Source of the DNA: Bacteroidetes Order II. bacterium
GTDB lineage: Bacteria; Bacteroidota; Rhodothermia; Rhodothermales; UBA2364
Assembly (NCBI GenBank): GCA_016788705.1
Contig: JAEUSQ010000015.1
Coordinates: 62,001-126,000 of the forward strand
Length of the DNA: 64,000 nt
Direction of reading: 5' to 3'
The notes below the pieces were generated by a model that was given only the letters and a program-made list of their open reading frames with translations, did not search any database and was not told the DNA's origin. Positions 1-8,600 of this stretch are shown in pieces (position 1 is the first letter of the stretch; each line of letters opens with the position of its first letter). Made by a program: the position numbers and the translations under genes.

Positions 1-896
1 GTAGGCCCTGCAGACAACAAAGAGTCGTTTCGGAAGCGAAATACCCGTAAATCCTGCCGTGTACCCAGGGTAGGCGAGGTGCCATAGCGAATATCACCTC
101 GTCCACCAAAAAGGTAAATGAGCAAGTCTTTTGGTTTTTGGGGGTCAGGCATGGTGTAAGCCACGTGGTTTGTCCGACGAATGGGATCGCTAAAACCCAC
201 TGGCACCGTCGAAAAAACTTCTAATTCGGGATCATAGACCTCTACGGTTTCTACCAAGTCATTGATGGTAACCGGATTATCCCTCCTACTTCCGCCCAGG
301 AGGAGTGCCCGGCCATCCGGCAAAACGACCGAAGCATGTCCGGTTCGGGCAGCAACCATGCGGCCACGGGTCAGTTGCGGCGACTCATTTTGTGGGTCAA
401 TCACAAATGCTTCGTTTATTGCCGGATCATTATAGCGTTTGGCACCGCCAGAGATAAGCAACTGACCTGTTGGCAAGAGGGTCGCACTATGTCCGCCAAC
501 GGCATAGGGCACTGTGATTGAGCCGGGGGTTAGACGGGGGTACAAGCGAAGAATTTGGAGGGTATCCCGCGCTACCAACCCATCTATATCGGTTGCGGCA
601 ATTACAATGGTGTTCACACCCGATTTAAGGCTCACGTTGCCTTCCCATCTCCCATTGGCCCGATTAAAAGCGACCTCATCGCCACGTATCGTAACGTTTT
701 TAATCTCTTGAAACGAAGACGCCTCTACGGAAACAAAAACAGTAAAATCATCCACCACCACATCTGGGTTTTGTGGCGAAAACACTTTAATGCCAGGGGC
801 TTTAGGTTCAACAAACTCACGCTCACACCCAGTAAACAGAACTACAAGCGATAACAAAAGAAATGTGTAAATTCGTTGGTAAACCAAATGAGACAT
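1..896 (-). CDS. Kelch-repeat lipoprotein, 3' part outside window
   Basis: Translating the minus strand from the ATG at 896 gives about 298 codons with no stop before the window edge, so the gene is partial. The N-terminus is a lipoprotein signal peptide with a lipobox ending LFTGC at about residue 27. An Ig-like or linker stretch follows, then kelch-type motifs near residues 155-210 (SATLLPTGQLLISGG and RTGHASVVLPDG followed by LLLGG). This pattern suggests a surface-anchored beta-propeller protein; the ligand is unknown. It starts 12 nt after the stop of truA, so the two are probably co-transcribed, although a link in function is unlikely. No clear Shine-Dalgarno sequence precedes the start. 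The kelch assignment rests on the GG-turn pattern seen by eye. Confidence 0.75.
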   Translation of the reverse strand, partial: MSHLVYQRIYTFLLLSLVVLFTGCEREFVEPKAPGIKVFSPQNPDVVVDDFTVFVSVEASSFQEIKNVTIRGDEVAFNRANGRWEGNVSLKSGVNTIVIAATDIDGLVARDTLQILRLYPRLTPGSITVPYAVGGHSATLLPTGQLLISGGAKRYNDPAINEAFVIDPQNESPQLTRGRMVAARTGHASVVLPDGRALLLGGSRRDNPVTINDLVETVEVYDPELEVFSTVPVGFSDPIRRTNHVAYTMPDPQKPKDLLIYLFGGRGDIRYGTSPTLGTRQDLRVFRFRNDSLLSAGP

Positions 897-908
897 AGTT
901 ATGATAGA

Positions 909-1643
909 TTAATAGCGAACATATTCCAACACTAAGCCATATGCTGGTGCTGCATATCCAGCCATCCGACGATCTTGTGAAGCAAGAATGGTTTTAAGGG
1001 ATTCTGGGTTTCGTTTACCATGCCCTACTTCCATCAACGTTCCCACAATCGCACGCACCATCCCATGCAAAAAACGATTGGCAGCAATTTCAAAACAATA
1101 AAACCCTTCGGTGGCTTCCGAAATCCACTCGGCACGAGTAACGAAACAAATCCGGTTTTGGGTTTCGGATTGGGTAAGGCAGAATGAGCCAAAATGATGC
1201 TCTCCCACCAAAAAACGGGCGGCTTCGTTCATCTGGTCTATGTTTGGAACAGGTCTTACCAACCAGCGAAAGCCACGTTCCAAGGTAAACGGTTTGGTGG
1301 AAATCCGATATCTATACCCGCGCTCTGTTGCATCAAATCGGGCATGAAAACCTGTCGGGGCTTCTTCTACAGCACGGATGGCAATAGTTGCAGGCACAAG
1401 GCCATTCAAGGATTTTTGCAGGCGGTATGGTTCAATCAACCGTGGTGCCACAAAATGGGCAACTTGTCCACGGGCATGTACCCCTGCATCTGTTCTGCCC
1501 GATCCAATCAGCCTAATTTCTTGCTTAAACAAGACATAAAGTGCTTTTTCGAGGGTCTCCTGTATGGTCATCCGGTTCTCCTGAATTTGCCATCCGGCAA
1601 AGGAAGCACCATCATATTCTATTAATAAACGATAGGTCACCAT
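909..1643 (-). CDS. truA: tRNA pseudouridine(38-40) synthase TruA
   Basis: This 244-aa protein is the usual length for TruA, which isomerises uridines 38-40 in the anticodon stem-loop of tRNAs. The catalytic aspartate is Asp52 in the family motif GRTDAGVHARGQ. The N-terminus RLLIEYDGASFAGWQ and the C-terminal half RFLHGMVRAIVGTL are also characteristic. It is read divergently from aroK, with about 140 bp between the start codons, so the two promoters lie back to back. The kelch lipoprotein follows 12 nt downstream on the same strand. No truncation or odd residue was noticed. Confidence 0.96.
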   Translation of the reverse strand: MVTYRLLIEYDGASFAGWQIQENRMTIQETLEKALYVLFKQEIRLIGSGRTDAGVHARGQVAHFVAPRLIEPYRLQKSLNGLVPATIAIRAVEEAPTGFHARFDATERGYRYRISTKPFTLERGFRWLVRPVPNIDQMNEAARFLVGEHHFGSFCLTQSETQNRICFVTRAEWISEATEGFYCFEIAANRFLHGMVRAIVGTLMEVGHGKRNPESLKTILASQDRRMAGYAAPAYGLVLEYVRY

Positions 1644-1782
1644 AAAATTTTAGATATTGAATTCAGAAAGTCATCTGGTCTAGGGTTTCGGTCAGAATGT
1701 ACCGCTGAGCGGTTTTGTATTGCTTGCATACAGACGACTTAAAGCACTACCTTGCACCATTTCCTTAAAGTTAAGAACAATC

Positions 1783-2355
1783 ATGCCCGAACGGATTTAC
1801 TTAACCGGATTTATGGGGTGCGGAAAGAGTACCATCGGCACCATTTTGTCTAATGTCTTGGGCTATATGTTTCTGGATCTGGATGTAGAGGTAGAAAAAC
1901 ACATTAGAATGGATATTCCTACATACTTTACCCAGTTTGGAGAAAAAGCATTCCGGCGTGTAGAATCCGAGGCATTGTTTAAAACCGCTACCTTGAAACA
2001 CCATGTAATTGGATTGGGGGGTGGCTCGCTTGTGCAACCGGAAAACCTAAAATGGGTGCTTCGGAATGGTTTGGTGGTGTATCTTGCCTTATCTGCGGAG
2101 GAACTAACCGAGCGGCTGCGGTATAGTACCCATCGCCCGCTCTTGTTGGATGAAAATGGACAAGTGGTTTCTCGAACGGTTTTGTATAAGCGGATTTCCG
2201 AGATATTGGCTGTCCGAAAACCGTTTTATGAACAGGCCCATATTAAAATCAACATAGCCAAGCAACAAGTAGGAGAATCGGTCGATGCAGTTGCACGGGC
2301 GGTACACCACTATCGGATTCCTCCAAACAAGTTAAACCCTAATTCTTTAAAATAA
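1783..2355 (+). CDS. aroK: Shikimate kinase
   Basis: Shikimate kinase phosphorylates shikimate at the 3-hydroxyl with ATP, the fifth step of the chorismate pathway. The Walker A loop GFMGCGKST is at residues 9-17. The substrate-binding region FLDLDVEVE and the GLGGG turn follow, and the lid segment has RPLL. I chose the ATG at 1783 (190 aa) because the P-loop then begins at the usual distance from the N-terminus. An upstream in-frame start at 1720 would add a 21-residue extension with no family counterpart. The gene ends 17 nt before an unrelated secreted hydrolase. No other aro gene is in the window. Confidence 0.93.
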   Translation: MPERIYLTGFMGCGKSTIGTILSNVLGYMFLDLDVEVEKHIRMDIPTYFTQFGEKAFRRVESEALFKTATLKHHVIGLGGGSLVQPENLKWVLRNGLVVYLALSAEELTERLRYSTHRPLLLDENGQVVSRTVLYKRISEILAVRKPFYEQAHIKINIAKQQVGESVDAVARAVHHYRIPPNKLNPNSLK

Positions 2356-2372
2356 CCAGATAACACAATCGT

Positions 2373-4277
2373 ATGAATCCGTCACGACTTCACCTCCGTG
2401 TGCTATTCCTCATCGGACTTTTTGTCGTTGCTCCCATATTTGTAGTAGGGCAAACGATTAATGCTGCTTGGGTAAAAACGCACTACCAAAAATACGAGTA
2501 CTATATTCCCATGCGCGATGGCGTAAAGTTGTTTACCATTGTCTATGTCCCCAAAGAGGCATCGGAGCACCAGACCTATCCCATGGTTCTCATGCGTACA
2601 TGTTACTCAGTAGCACCGTATGGCCTAAACAACTATTCAAGCAGGCCCGGACCTTCCGAAACCATGGTTAAAGAAAAGTACATTTTTGTGAATCAGGATG
2701 TGAGAGGGCGCTACAAGTCGGAAGGCGACTGGACCAATGTCCGTCCGTTTATCCCTAACAAAAAAGGAACCGAAACCGACGAGGCTTCCGACGCCTACGA
2801 CACCATCGAGTGGTTACTTAAAAACATTCCTCACAACAATGGCAAAGTGGGGCAGTATGGCACATCTTATCCCGGTTTTTATACCACAATGGGCATCTTG
2901 TCTGGCCATCCGGCTTTGGTCGCCGCAAGCCCACAGGCCCCAGTAACCGATTTTTACTTCGAGGATTTTCACCACAATGGCGCCTTAACTCAAGGCTATT
3001 TTTACACATATCCCTTGTTTGGAATCCCAACAGGCGGACCAACCGAAAAACATTGGTGGTTGCCTTCGATGGTGCAAGAAGGCCTACCGGATGATTATGC
3101 GTTTCAACTTTCGCTTGGACCTCTCAAAAACACCACCGCACGGTTTTACAAAAACAACGAATTCTGGAATCAAATCATCAACCATCCCGATTACGACGCA
3201 TTTTGGCAAGCGCGGGGTGTAAAACAATATCTCCGCAACACTAAAACAGCCACCATGACAGTTGGCGGCTGGTTTGATGCCGAAGATTTATATGGGCCAT
3301 TGACGGTCTATAAAACCCTTGAGCGGAACAGTCCGGGTACGTACAACACATTGGTTATGGGCCCCTTCTCGCATGGTCAATGGAATGGAGGCGGAGAAGC
3401 CCATACGATGCATGGGGACCATTATTTTGGCGACAGTTTGGCTGTTTTCTACCAAAAAAATATGGAAGCACCCTTTTTCCGGCATTTCTTGAAAGAAGCA
3501 GGAGATGGAAAAACAGGGCTTCCGGACGCTTATCTGTTTGATACAGGGCGGCACGCATGGGAGAAATTTGAACAATGGCCCCACCCCAATGCCGAGAAAC
3601 TGAAGTTCTACCTTAATCATACCGGAAAGTTAGAGACAAAAGCACAAATGCCTAAAAATTTTGCAGCTTATGTCTCCGATCCACAGAAACCCGTGCCATC
3701 TCGATGCCTTGTGCCCACCATCGAGGGTCTGACCATGCACCAATATATGTCGGACGATCAACGCTGCTTTTCGACGCGCCCCGATGTTTTGACCTTCCAA
3801 ACAGAGGTACTAACAGAAGACACGACTTTAGGCGGTGAAATATTGGCGCAACTGAACATTGCCACAACGGGTTCTGATGCCGATTTTGTGGTAAAACTCA
3901 TAGATGTATTTCCTCCCAATGCTAAAAATCATCCACATATGCCCCATAAAAACATCCATATGGCAGGGTATCAGATGATGGTACGAAGTGAAATCATGCG
4001 GGGGCGTTATCGTAATGGATTCGACAAACCACAACCTATCCGGGCAAATACCGAAACAAAAATCCAATTCCCTTTGCAGGATGTCTTGCATACCTTCAAA
4101 AAAGGACACCGGATCATGATCCAAGTCCAAAGTACAATGTTTCCCTTGTTCGACCGAAACCCGCAAAAATATGTTCCCAACATCTATTTCGCAGACGAAA
4201 AAGACTTTATACGCGCCACACATAAAGTCTTTAATAACAGTTATATAGAAGTACAAGTTCTCAAAAACAAACCCTAA
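2373..4277 (+). CDS. Secreted S15/CocE-family hydrolase, alpha-amino-acid ester hydrolase-like
   Basis: This 634-aa protein has an N-terminal signal peptide (residues 1-26, ending VVG-Q). An alpha/beta-hydrolase domain and a C-terminal jelly-roll (PepX_C-like) domain follow. The nucleophile is Ser165 in GQYGTSYPG, the acid is Asp302 in GGWFDAEDLYG, and the histidine is His334 in GPFSHGQW. The residues just after the acid (Glu304, Asp305) and the acidic residue in FEDFHHNG (Asp198) match the carboxylate cluster that distinguishes alpha-amino-acid ester hydrolases (known from Acetobacter turbidans and Xanthomonas citri enzymes) from cocaine esterases. That family hydrolyses esters and amides bearing an alpha-amino group, including some beta-lactam side chains. 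The true substrate here is unknown. The location is inferred to be the periplasm. Confidence 0.88.
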   Translation: MNPSRLHLRVLFLIGLFVVAPIFVVGQTINAAWVKTHYQKYEYYIPMRDGVKLFTIVYVPKEASEHQTYPMVLMRTCYSVAPYGLNNYSSRPGPSETMVKEKYIFVNQDVRGRYKSEGDWTNVRPFIPNKKGTETDEASDAYDTIEWLLKNIPHNNGKVGQYGTSYPGFYTTMGILSGHPALVAASPQAPVTDFYFEDFHHNGALTQGYFYTYPLFGIPTGGPTEKHWWLPSMVQEGLPDDYAFQLSLGPLKNTTARFYKNNEFWNQIINHPDYDAFWQARGVKQYLRNTKTATMTVGGWFDAEDLYGPLTVYKTLERNSPGTYNTLVMGPFSHGQWNGGGEAHTMHGDHYFGDSLAVFYQKNMEAPFFRHFLKEAGDGKTGLPDAYLFDTGRHAWEKFEQWPHPNAEKLKFYLNHTGKLETKAQMPKNFAAYVSDPQKPVPSRCLVPTIEGLTMHQYMSDDQRCFSTRPDVLTFQTEVLTEDTTLGGEILAQLNIATTGSDADFVVKLIDVFPPNAKNHPHMPHKNIHMAGYQMMVRSEIMRGRYRNGFDKPQPIRANTETKIQFPLQDVLHTFKKGHRIMIQVQSTMFPLFDRNPQKYVPNIYFADEKDFIRATHKVFNNSYIEVQVLKNKP

Positions 4278-4305
4278 CCCTGTTCAGAAGCAGAAGAAAT
4301 TGTTC

Positions 4306-5160
4306 ATGTTTATAGATACACACGCACATCTCTACCTCCCACAATTTGACCAGGACCGGGACGAGATGATCCAGCGGGCATTTGATTCCGGTGTTCACCG
4401 AGTGGTCATGCCAGCCATAGACATCAAGAGCATTGAAGCAGCCTTAGTTCTGGCAGACCAATATGATGGTTTGTATGTAATGAGTGCTATTCATCCATCG
4501 GATGTGAAAGACGCCACAGATCGGGATTTTGAACACATTGTGGCTTTTTGTGCCCATCCTAAAGTGGTAGCAGTGGGCGAAAGCGGATTGGATTATTACT
4601 GGGACCGGACATTTGATGAAAAGCAACAGGACTTTTTCCGGCGGCACATCCGTTTAGCCATAGAACAAGACCTGCCACTGGTAATTCATAATCGGGAGGC
4701 CTCCGAAGACGTGGTACGGTTACTCCGTGAAGAAAAGCGTGTACATTCAAACGGAGAACGGCTCAAGGGGATCTTTCATTGCTTTAGTGGGCCAGTTTGG
4801 GTAGCGGAGGCAGCGCTTGATCTGGGGTTTCATCTGGGCCTTGGCGGCGTTTTGACGTATAAAAAAAGTACGGTTCCGGAAGACATCGCTCGTGTACCTC
4901 TTGATCGTTTGGTTTTGGAAACAGATGCTCCCTTCCTGGCTCCTCAGCCGAGACGCGGAAAACGAAATGAGCCTTCTTTCGTACCGTGGGTGGCGGAAAA
5001 ACTCGCAGAAGTGAAAGGGGTTTCGGTATCTGCTATTGCGGAGATGACCACCAGAAATGCAGAAAAGCTTTTTCGTCTCCCACCCCTTGAATCAAAAAAG
5101 TTTCAACAAGAGGCAAATTTGCTGAATGAAACAGAGAAAGGATCTGTCCATATAAAATGA
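4306..5160 (+). CDS. TatD-family metal-dependent hydrolase
   Basis: This is a 284-aa TIM-barrel amidohydrolase of the TatD family, whose members act as metal-dependent 3'-5' exonucleases or related hydrolases in the cytoplasm. The metal ligands are visible in order: FIDTHAHLY at the N-terminus, GESGLDYYWD, LVIHNREA, GIFHCFSG and the C-terminal LETDAPFLAP. I took the ATG at 4306, preceded by an AGAAGAA stretch, rather than a TTG two codons upstream. The last 25 residues after LFRLPP are a short unconserved tail. The gene is followed by a bidirectional terminator and converges on mscL. Confidence 0.93.
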   Translation: MFIDTHAHLYLPQFDQDRDEMIQRAFDSGVHRVVMPAIDIKSIEAALVLADQYDGLYVMSAIHPSDVKDATDRDFEHIVAFCAHPKVVAVGESGLDYYWDRTFDEKQQDFFRRHIRLAIEQDLPLVIHNREASEDVVRLLREEKRVHSNGERLKGIFHCFSGPVWVAEAALDLGFHLGLGGVLTYKKSTVPEDIARVPLDRLVLETDAPFLAPQPRRGKRNEPSFVPWVAEKLAEVKGVSVSAIAEMTTRNAEKLFRLPPLESKKFQQEANLLNETEKGSVHIK

Positions 5161-5276
5161 CCTCCAAGCGAAGTGGAAGAAGGCTCTCTTGAAAGGACTT
5201 CACAATCCGCCAAATGGATTTTTGCATGATACCATGAGGGCGCCCCTTATAAAAGCAACCTGCTCCAAAACGAAAA

Positions 5277-5302
5277 AAGGCTGTTCAAACACGAACAGCC
5301 TT
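5277..5302. terminator. Bidirectional intrinsic terminator between tatD-family gene and mscL
   Basis: A perfect 10-bp stem (AAGGCTGTTC / GAACAGCCTT) encloses a 6-nt loop. It is flanked by a T-run on the plus strand and an A-run on the 5' side, which reads as a T-run on the minus strand. It lies between two convergent genes and can serve both. Confidence 0.85.
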
Positions 5303-5322
5303 TTGTATATCGTCAAAGTCAC

Positions 5323-5619
5323 CTACTTGTTTCGGATTTTATTGACCCATCGCACAATCAGGAAGACCACAAAAGCAATGACGACAAAGTTAATCACAGC
5401 CTGAATGAACATGCCATACTTTAGGGTTGCACTTCCGACAGTATATTCGAGTGCAGAAAAGTCCACGCCGCCCAAGAAGATACCGACGATCGGCATGAGC
5501 AAGTCATTGACCAAACTATCCACTATCTTCTGGAATGCAGCTCCGATGATCACACCAACAGCCAAATCCATCACATTGCCTTTGGCAATAAATTCTTTAA
5601 ATTCGGACATCATACTCAT
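5323..5619 (-). CDS. mscL: Large-conductance mechanosensitive channel MscL, short form
   Basis: MscL opens under membrane tension to release solutes during hypo-osmotic shock. The N-terminal amphipathic helix [11 protein letters not shown] is followed by TM1 with the pore-lining motif [13 protein letters not shown] short periplasmic loop and TM2 come next, and the protein ends at VNKIRNK. I chose the ATG at 5619 because AAGGAG lies 8 nt upstream and the protein then begins [10 protein letters not shown] as in other MscLs. The resulting 98 aa are well below the usual 130-150. The missing part is the cytoplasmic C-terminal helical bundle, with a shortened periplasmic loop. Studies of E. coli MscL found the bundle dispensable for gating, so this channel is probably functional (inference). 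Confidence 0.93.
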   Translation of the reverse strand: MSMMSEFKEFIAKGNVMDLAVGVIIGAAFQKIVDSLVNDLLMPIVGIFLGGVDFSALEYTVGSATLKYGMFIQAVINFVVIAFVVFLIVRWVNKIRNK

Positions 5620-5713
5620 CTTATTTCTCCTTAGGGATTTAGTGATTAACAAAAAGTAATGACGGCAACATAAGAATTGTTGGATTTAAAGTAAAGATCA
5701 ACGGTTTAATCTC

Positions 5714-6352
5714 TCAGGCCACAAGATAGAAATCTTCACCTTCTTGCGGTTTTAGAATCAGAATATTCGCCCGAACCAATAATACCAAGGTGTGCGCTGC
5801 CTGCTTTGGAGGAATATCTGCCAACCGTGCAAATTGAGAAACCGTGATTTTTTCGTATCGGTCTAAATAGGCCATCAATTTGCGTTCTTTTTCCCCAAAC
5901 TCGAACTGGACATCACGCGGATTTTGCTCGTCCCGCATAATCCGAACCATTTCTTTACTGGCTTCAATACTTTTATCTTCCAGACGCACAAAAGCAATTT
6001 TCCGCACACCATCCGCAGAAATAAGAAAGTGTGGCTTTTTATGGCTGTTTGGAATCGAAAGCACCAAGACCTCTTTTTTGCGTGACACCGGAACCACCTC
6101 AATCTCATGCTCGACCTCTGGCGAGATATGCCGGGCCATAGCCTCCTTCAATGCAAAGAGTTCCTCTTCTGCATCTCGTACCCCGCACATTGTTCCATCA
6201 TCTTCGATGCCTACCAAAATTTTGCCACCCTTTGTATTAGCCAATGCAATGATTTCTTTGGCAATCCGCTCCGGCTCTGGGATCTTCTTCTTAAACTCAA
6301 TATGCAAACCCTCTCCTATTTGGATGAGGCGCTGCAACGCTTGTACAGTCAT
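5714..6352 (-). CDS. AlbA_2 (Schlafen-like) DNA-binding-domain protein with C-terminal winged helix
   Basis: This 212-aa protein has an AlbA_2/Schlafen-type nucleotide/DNA-binding domain at about residues 10-125. The signature is EFKKK near residue 19, then EIIALANTKGGKILVGIEDDG. The C-terminal ~60 residues (KLMAYLDRYEKITVSQFARL...) look like a winged helix for DNA binding. Proteins of this family are usually called putative transcriptional regulators; some act in defence or nucleic-acid cleavage, but nothing here shows that. It lies 21 nt downstream of gpsA and is likely co-transcribed with purM and gpsA. The domain call is firm and the role is unknown. Confidence 0.82.
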   Translation of the reverse strand: MTVQALQRLIQIGEGLHIEFKKKIPEPERIAKEIIALANTKGGKILVGIEDDGTMCGVRDAEEELFALKEAMARHISPEVEHEIEVVPVSRKKEVLVLSIPNSHKKPHFLISADGVRKIAFVRLEDKSIEASKEMVRIMRDEQNPRDVQFEFGEKERKLMAYLDRYEKITVSQFARLADIPPKQAAHTLVLLVRANILILKPQEGEDFYLVA

Positions 6353-6373
6353 TCATTTGGGAGTAAAGGAACA

Positions 6374-7399
6374 TCAACCCAGCCAGTCCACCTCATTTTT
6401 CGCCGCCCTACTCATCAGGTGCATCACCACTTCTTGAGGCTTTTTGCCCTCGAACAGGAGCGAATGAACCGCTTCGGTAATGGGCATTTCTACATGCAGT
6501 TTACGGGCAAGTTCCATGACCGATTGGGTAGTTCGTACGCCCTCAGCCACCATATTCATTTCGGCTTCAATTTCGGCCAATGTGTGGCCCTTCCCGATTT
6601 GCTCGCCCACATAACGATTTCGGCTATGGCGGCTCATACACGTTACCACCAAATCTCCGATTCCTGCCAAACCAGAAAACGTTTCAGGGCGGGCCCCCAT
6701 TGCCAACCCCAAACGCCGGATCTCGGCCATGCCCCTGGTCAGGATAGCCGCTTTTGTATTATCTCCATACCCCACGCCATCACTGATCCCAGCAGCAATG
6801 GCCATCACATTTTTTACCGAACCAGAAATTTCAACCCCCAATAAATCCGGATTCACATAGATCCGGAGTTTTTTACTCATAAAAGTACGTTGAATCTCTT
6901 GTGCCGTTCCAAGAGACCCTGCCGCAGAGACCACGGTTGTGGGCATCCCCTGAATCACCTCTTCGGCATGACTGGGACCATATAAAACACCAATATGACT
7001 TTGAGGAACCACTGGGGCAAGCGCCGTCGTTAATATCTGCGAAGTCGTAAGTAAAGTTCCGTTTTCGATGCCCTTCGCCACCGAGACCACAACCAATCGC
7101 TTGTTTGCATAGGGTTTTAGGGCCGTTGCCAGTGTTCGGATGGACTGTGAAGGCGTGGCCATTACCCACACTTCTTTGTTCAGAGCAGCGCGTGCCAAAT
7201 CATGCGTGATCACCAAATCGGAGGGCAATAGCGTCTCCCGAAGATAATCTGGATTATGGCGGGTTTGCCTCATGGTTTCGGCTGCTTCTTCGCGGCGGGC
7301 CCACAACGTGACATCGTGACCTTTCTCCACCAAACCCACTGCAAGGGCAGTTCCCCAACTGCCACTACCAAAAATGCCAATTTTCCGTGGATGCATCAT
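6374..7399 (-). CDS. gpsA: Glycerol-3-phosphate dehydrogenase [NAD(P)+]
   Basis: GpsA reduces dihydroxyacetone phosphate to sn-glycerol-3-phosphate, the backbone for phospholipid synthesis. The Rossmann motif GIFGSGSWGTALA is at residues 8-20. The catalytic-lysine region EISGSVKNVMAIAAG and the substrate loop GDNTKAAILTRG are intact. The 341-aa length is typical. AGGAG lies 8 nt before the start, one of the clearer ribosome binding sites in the window. The gene begins 11 nt after the stop of purM, so translation of the two is probably linked. Confidence 0.96.
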   Translation of the reverse strand: MMHPRKIGIFGSGSWGTALAVGLVEKGHDVTLWARREEAAETMRQTRHNPDYLRETLLPSDLVITHDLARAALNKEVWVMATPSQSIRTLATALKPYANKRLVVVSVAKGIENGTLLTTSQILTTALAPVVPQSHIGVLYGPSHAEEVIQGMPTTVVSAAGSLGTAQEIQRTFMSKKLRIYVNPDLLGVEISGSVKNVMAIAAGISDGVGYGDNTKAAILTRGMAEIRRLGLAMGARPETFSGLAGIGDLVVTCMSRHSRNRYVGEQIGKGHTLAEIEAEMNMVAEGVRTTQSVMELARKLHVEMPITEAVHSLLFEGKKPQEVVMHLMSRAAKNEVDWLG

Positions 7400-7410
7400 T
7401 TATTTCTCCT

Positions 7411-8424
7411 TTAGGCAATTGCCGTATCTTGCACCACCTCTCCAATCAGAATGGGTTTCTCGCCAGCCTCATTCCACAACATCAGCGCGGCTTGGGCCTG
7501 AGAGGCCGCCACCACAGCAACCAAGCCAATACCTAGGTTAAAAGTTCGGCGCATATCGTCTTCTGGTACCTCTCCAATGGATTGTATGCAATTAAATATG
7601 GCGGGTCTGTCCCAAGCACCCCAATCAACTTGTAAGGTCATCCCTTTGGGAATGACCCGTCGGGTATTTTCGATCAATCCACCGCCCGTAATATGCGAGA
7701 ATGCATGGGCGATGTCTTTCTGCGCGAGCAGTTGGATAGCAGATAGATAGGACCGATGTACATCCAAGAGAACTTCACCCACTGTACGTCCACCCAAGGC
7801 TTCGGGCGTATCTTGAATCTGGTACTTGCTAAAAAGCACTTTGCGGGCAAGGGAATAACCATTGGTATGTAAACCCGTAGAAGGCAATCCAATTAGAACA
7901 TCCCCAGCCTGTACACGGCTACCATCCAGAATTTGCGCCCGATCCACCATACCGACTATCGTTCCAGCCAAATCATACTCCCCCGGCGCATATAAATCTG
8001 GCATTTCAGCCGTTTCTCCTCCAATCAATGCACACCCATTTTCACGACATGCGACAGAAAAACCGCGAATGACTTCTTCAACCACCCTTGGGTTTAGGGA
8101 TCCGGTAGAAAAATAATCCATAAAAAACATCGGAACAGCCCCACAGACTGCAATATCATTCACACAATGGTTTACCAAGTCTTGCCCGACGGTATTGTGG
8201 CGATCCATCAAAAAAGCAACCTTTAGCTTGGTCCCCACCCCATCCACCGAAGAGACCAGCACGGGTTCCTGATAAGCTGTAAAATCAGGTTTAAAAAAGG
8301 CGCCAAATGCACCAATATCTGCCAGCACGCCCGGCGTAAAGGTACTCCGAACCAAGGGTTTAATGCGGCTCACCGTTTCATTTCCGGCGTCAATGTTCAC
8401 GCCTGCATCGCGATAGGTAATCAT
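7411..8424 (-). CDS. purM: Phosphoribosylformylglycinamidine cyclo-ligase (AIR synthetase)
   Basis: PurM converts FGAM to aminoimidazole ribonucleotide with ATP in de novo purine synthesis. Family features are the N-terminal TYRDAGVNIDAGNE, the ATP-binding SSVDGVGTKLKVAF, the GGETAEMPDLY motif and the HITGGGL segment. The length of 337 aa is normal. It is the first gene of a three-gene unit purM-gpsA-AlbA_2. No purine riboswitch-like structure was recognised upstream in 8425-8546. Confidence 0.97.
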   Translation of the reverse strand: MITYRDAGVNIDAGNETVSRIKPLVRSTFTPGVLADIGAFGAFFKPDFTAYQEPVLVSSVDGVGTKLKVAFLMDRHNTVGQDLVNHCVNDIAVCGAVPMFFMDYFSTGSLNPRVVEEVIRGFSVACRENGCALIGGETAEMPDLYAPGEYDLAGTIVGMVDRAQILDGSRVQAGDVLIGLPSTGLHTNGYSLARKVLFSKYQIQDTPEALGGRTVGEVLLDVHRSYLSAIQLLAQKDIAHAFSHITGGGLIENTRRVIPKGMTLQVDWGAWDRPAIFNCIQSIGEVPEDDMRRTFNLGIGLVAVVAASQAQAALMLWNEAGEKPILIGEVVQDTAIA

Positions 8425-8546
8425 AATCGGGTTAAAAGGTTAAAAAAAACAAGATACACCCAAGGAACCACCAAATGGGGGGTCTCACCTGTAAATCCAT
8501 GCACGAATAAGAACATTTTATTTGCCCGGCTCGAAGAAGTCGGTAC

Positions 8547-8580
8547 AAAAAAAGCCTTGTTCGGGGTTGGAACAAGGCTT
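8547..8580 (-). terminator. Intrinsic terminator of the small T9SS-sorted protein gene
   Basis: An 11-bp perfect stem (AAGCCTTGTTC / GAACAAGGCTT) with a 7-nt loop is followed on the minus strand by a run of seven Ts. It sits 20 nt after the stop of the gene at 8601-8984. Confidence 0.85.
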
Positions 8581-8600
8581 CTCTGCAAAAAAACGCAATC

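Noticed and set aside
1194-1625. A 143-codon plus-strand frame opposite truA
   Set aside because: It lies fully antisense to a clear truA with intact catalytic motif and has no family resemblance.
5880-6844. Two long plus-strand frames opposite the AlbA_2 and gpsA genes
   Set aside because: Both are antisense to genes with strong motifs and read as low-complexity or incoherent protein.
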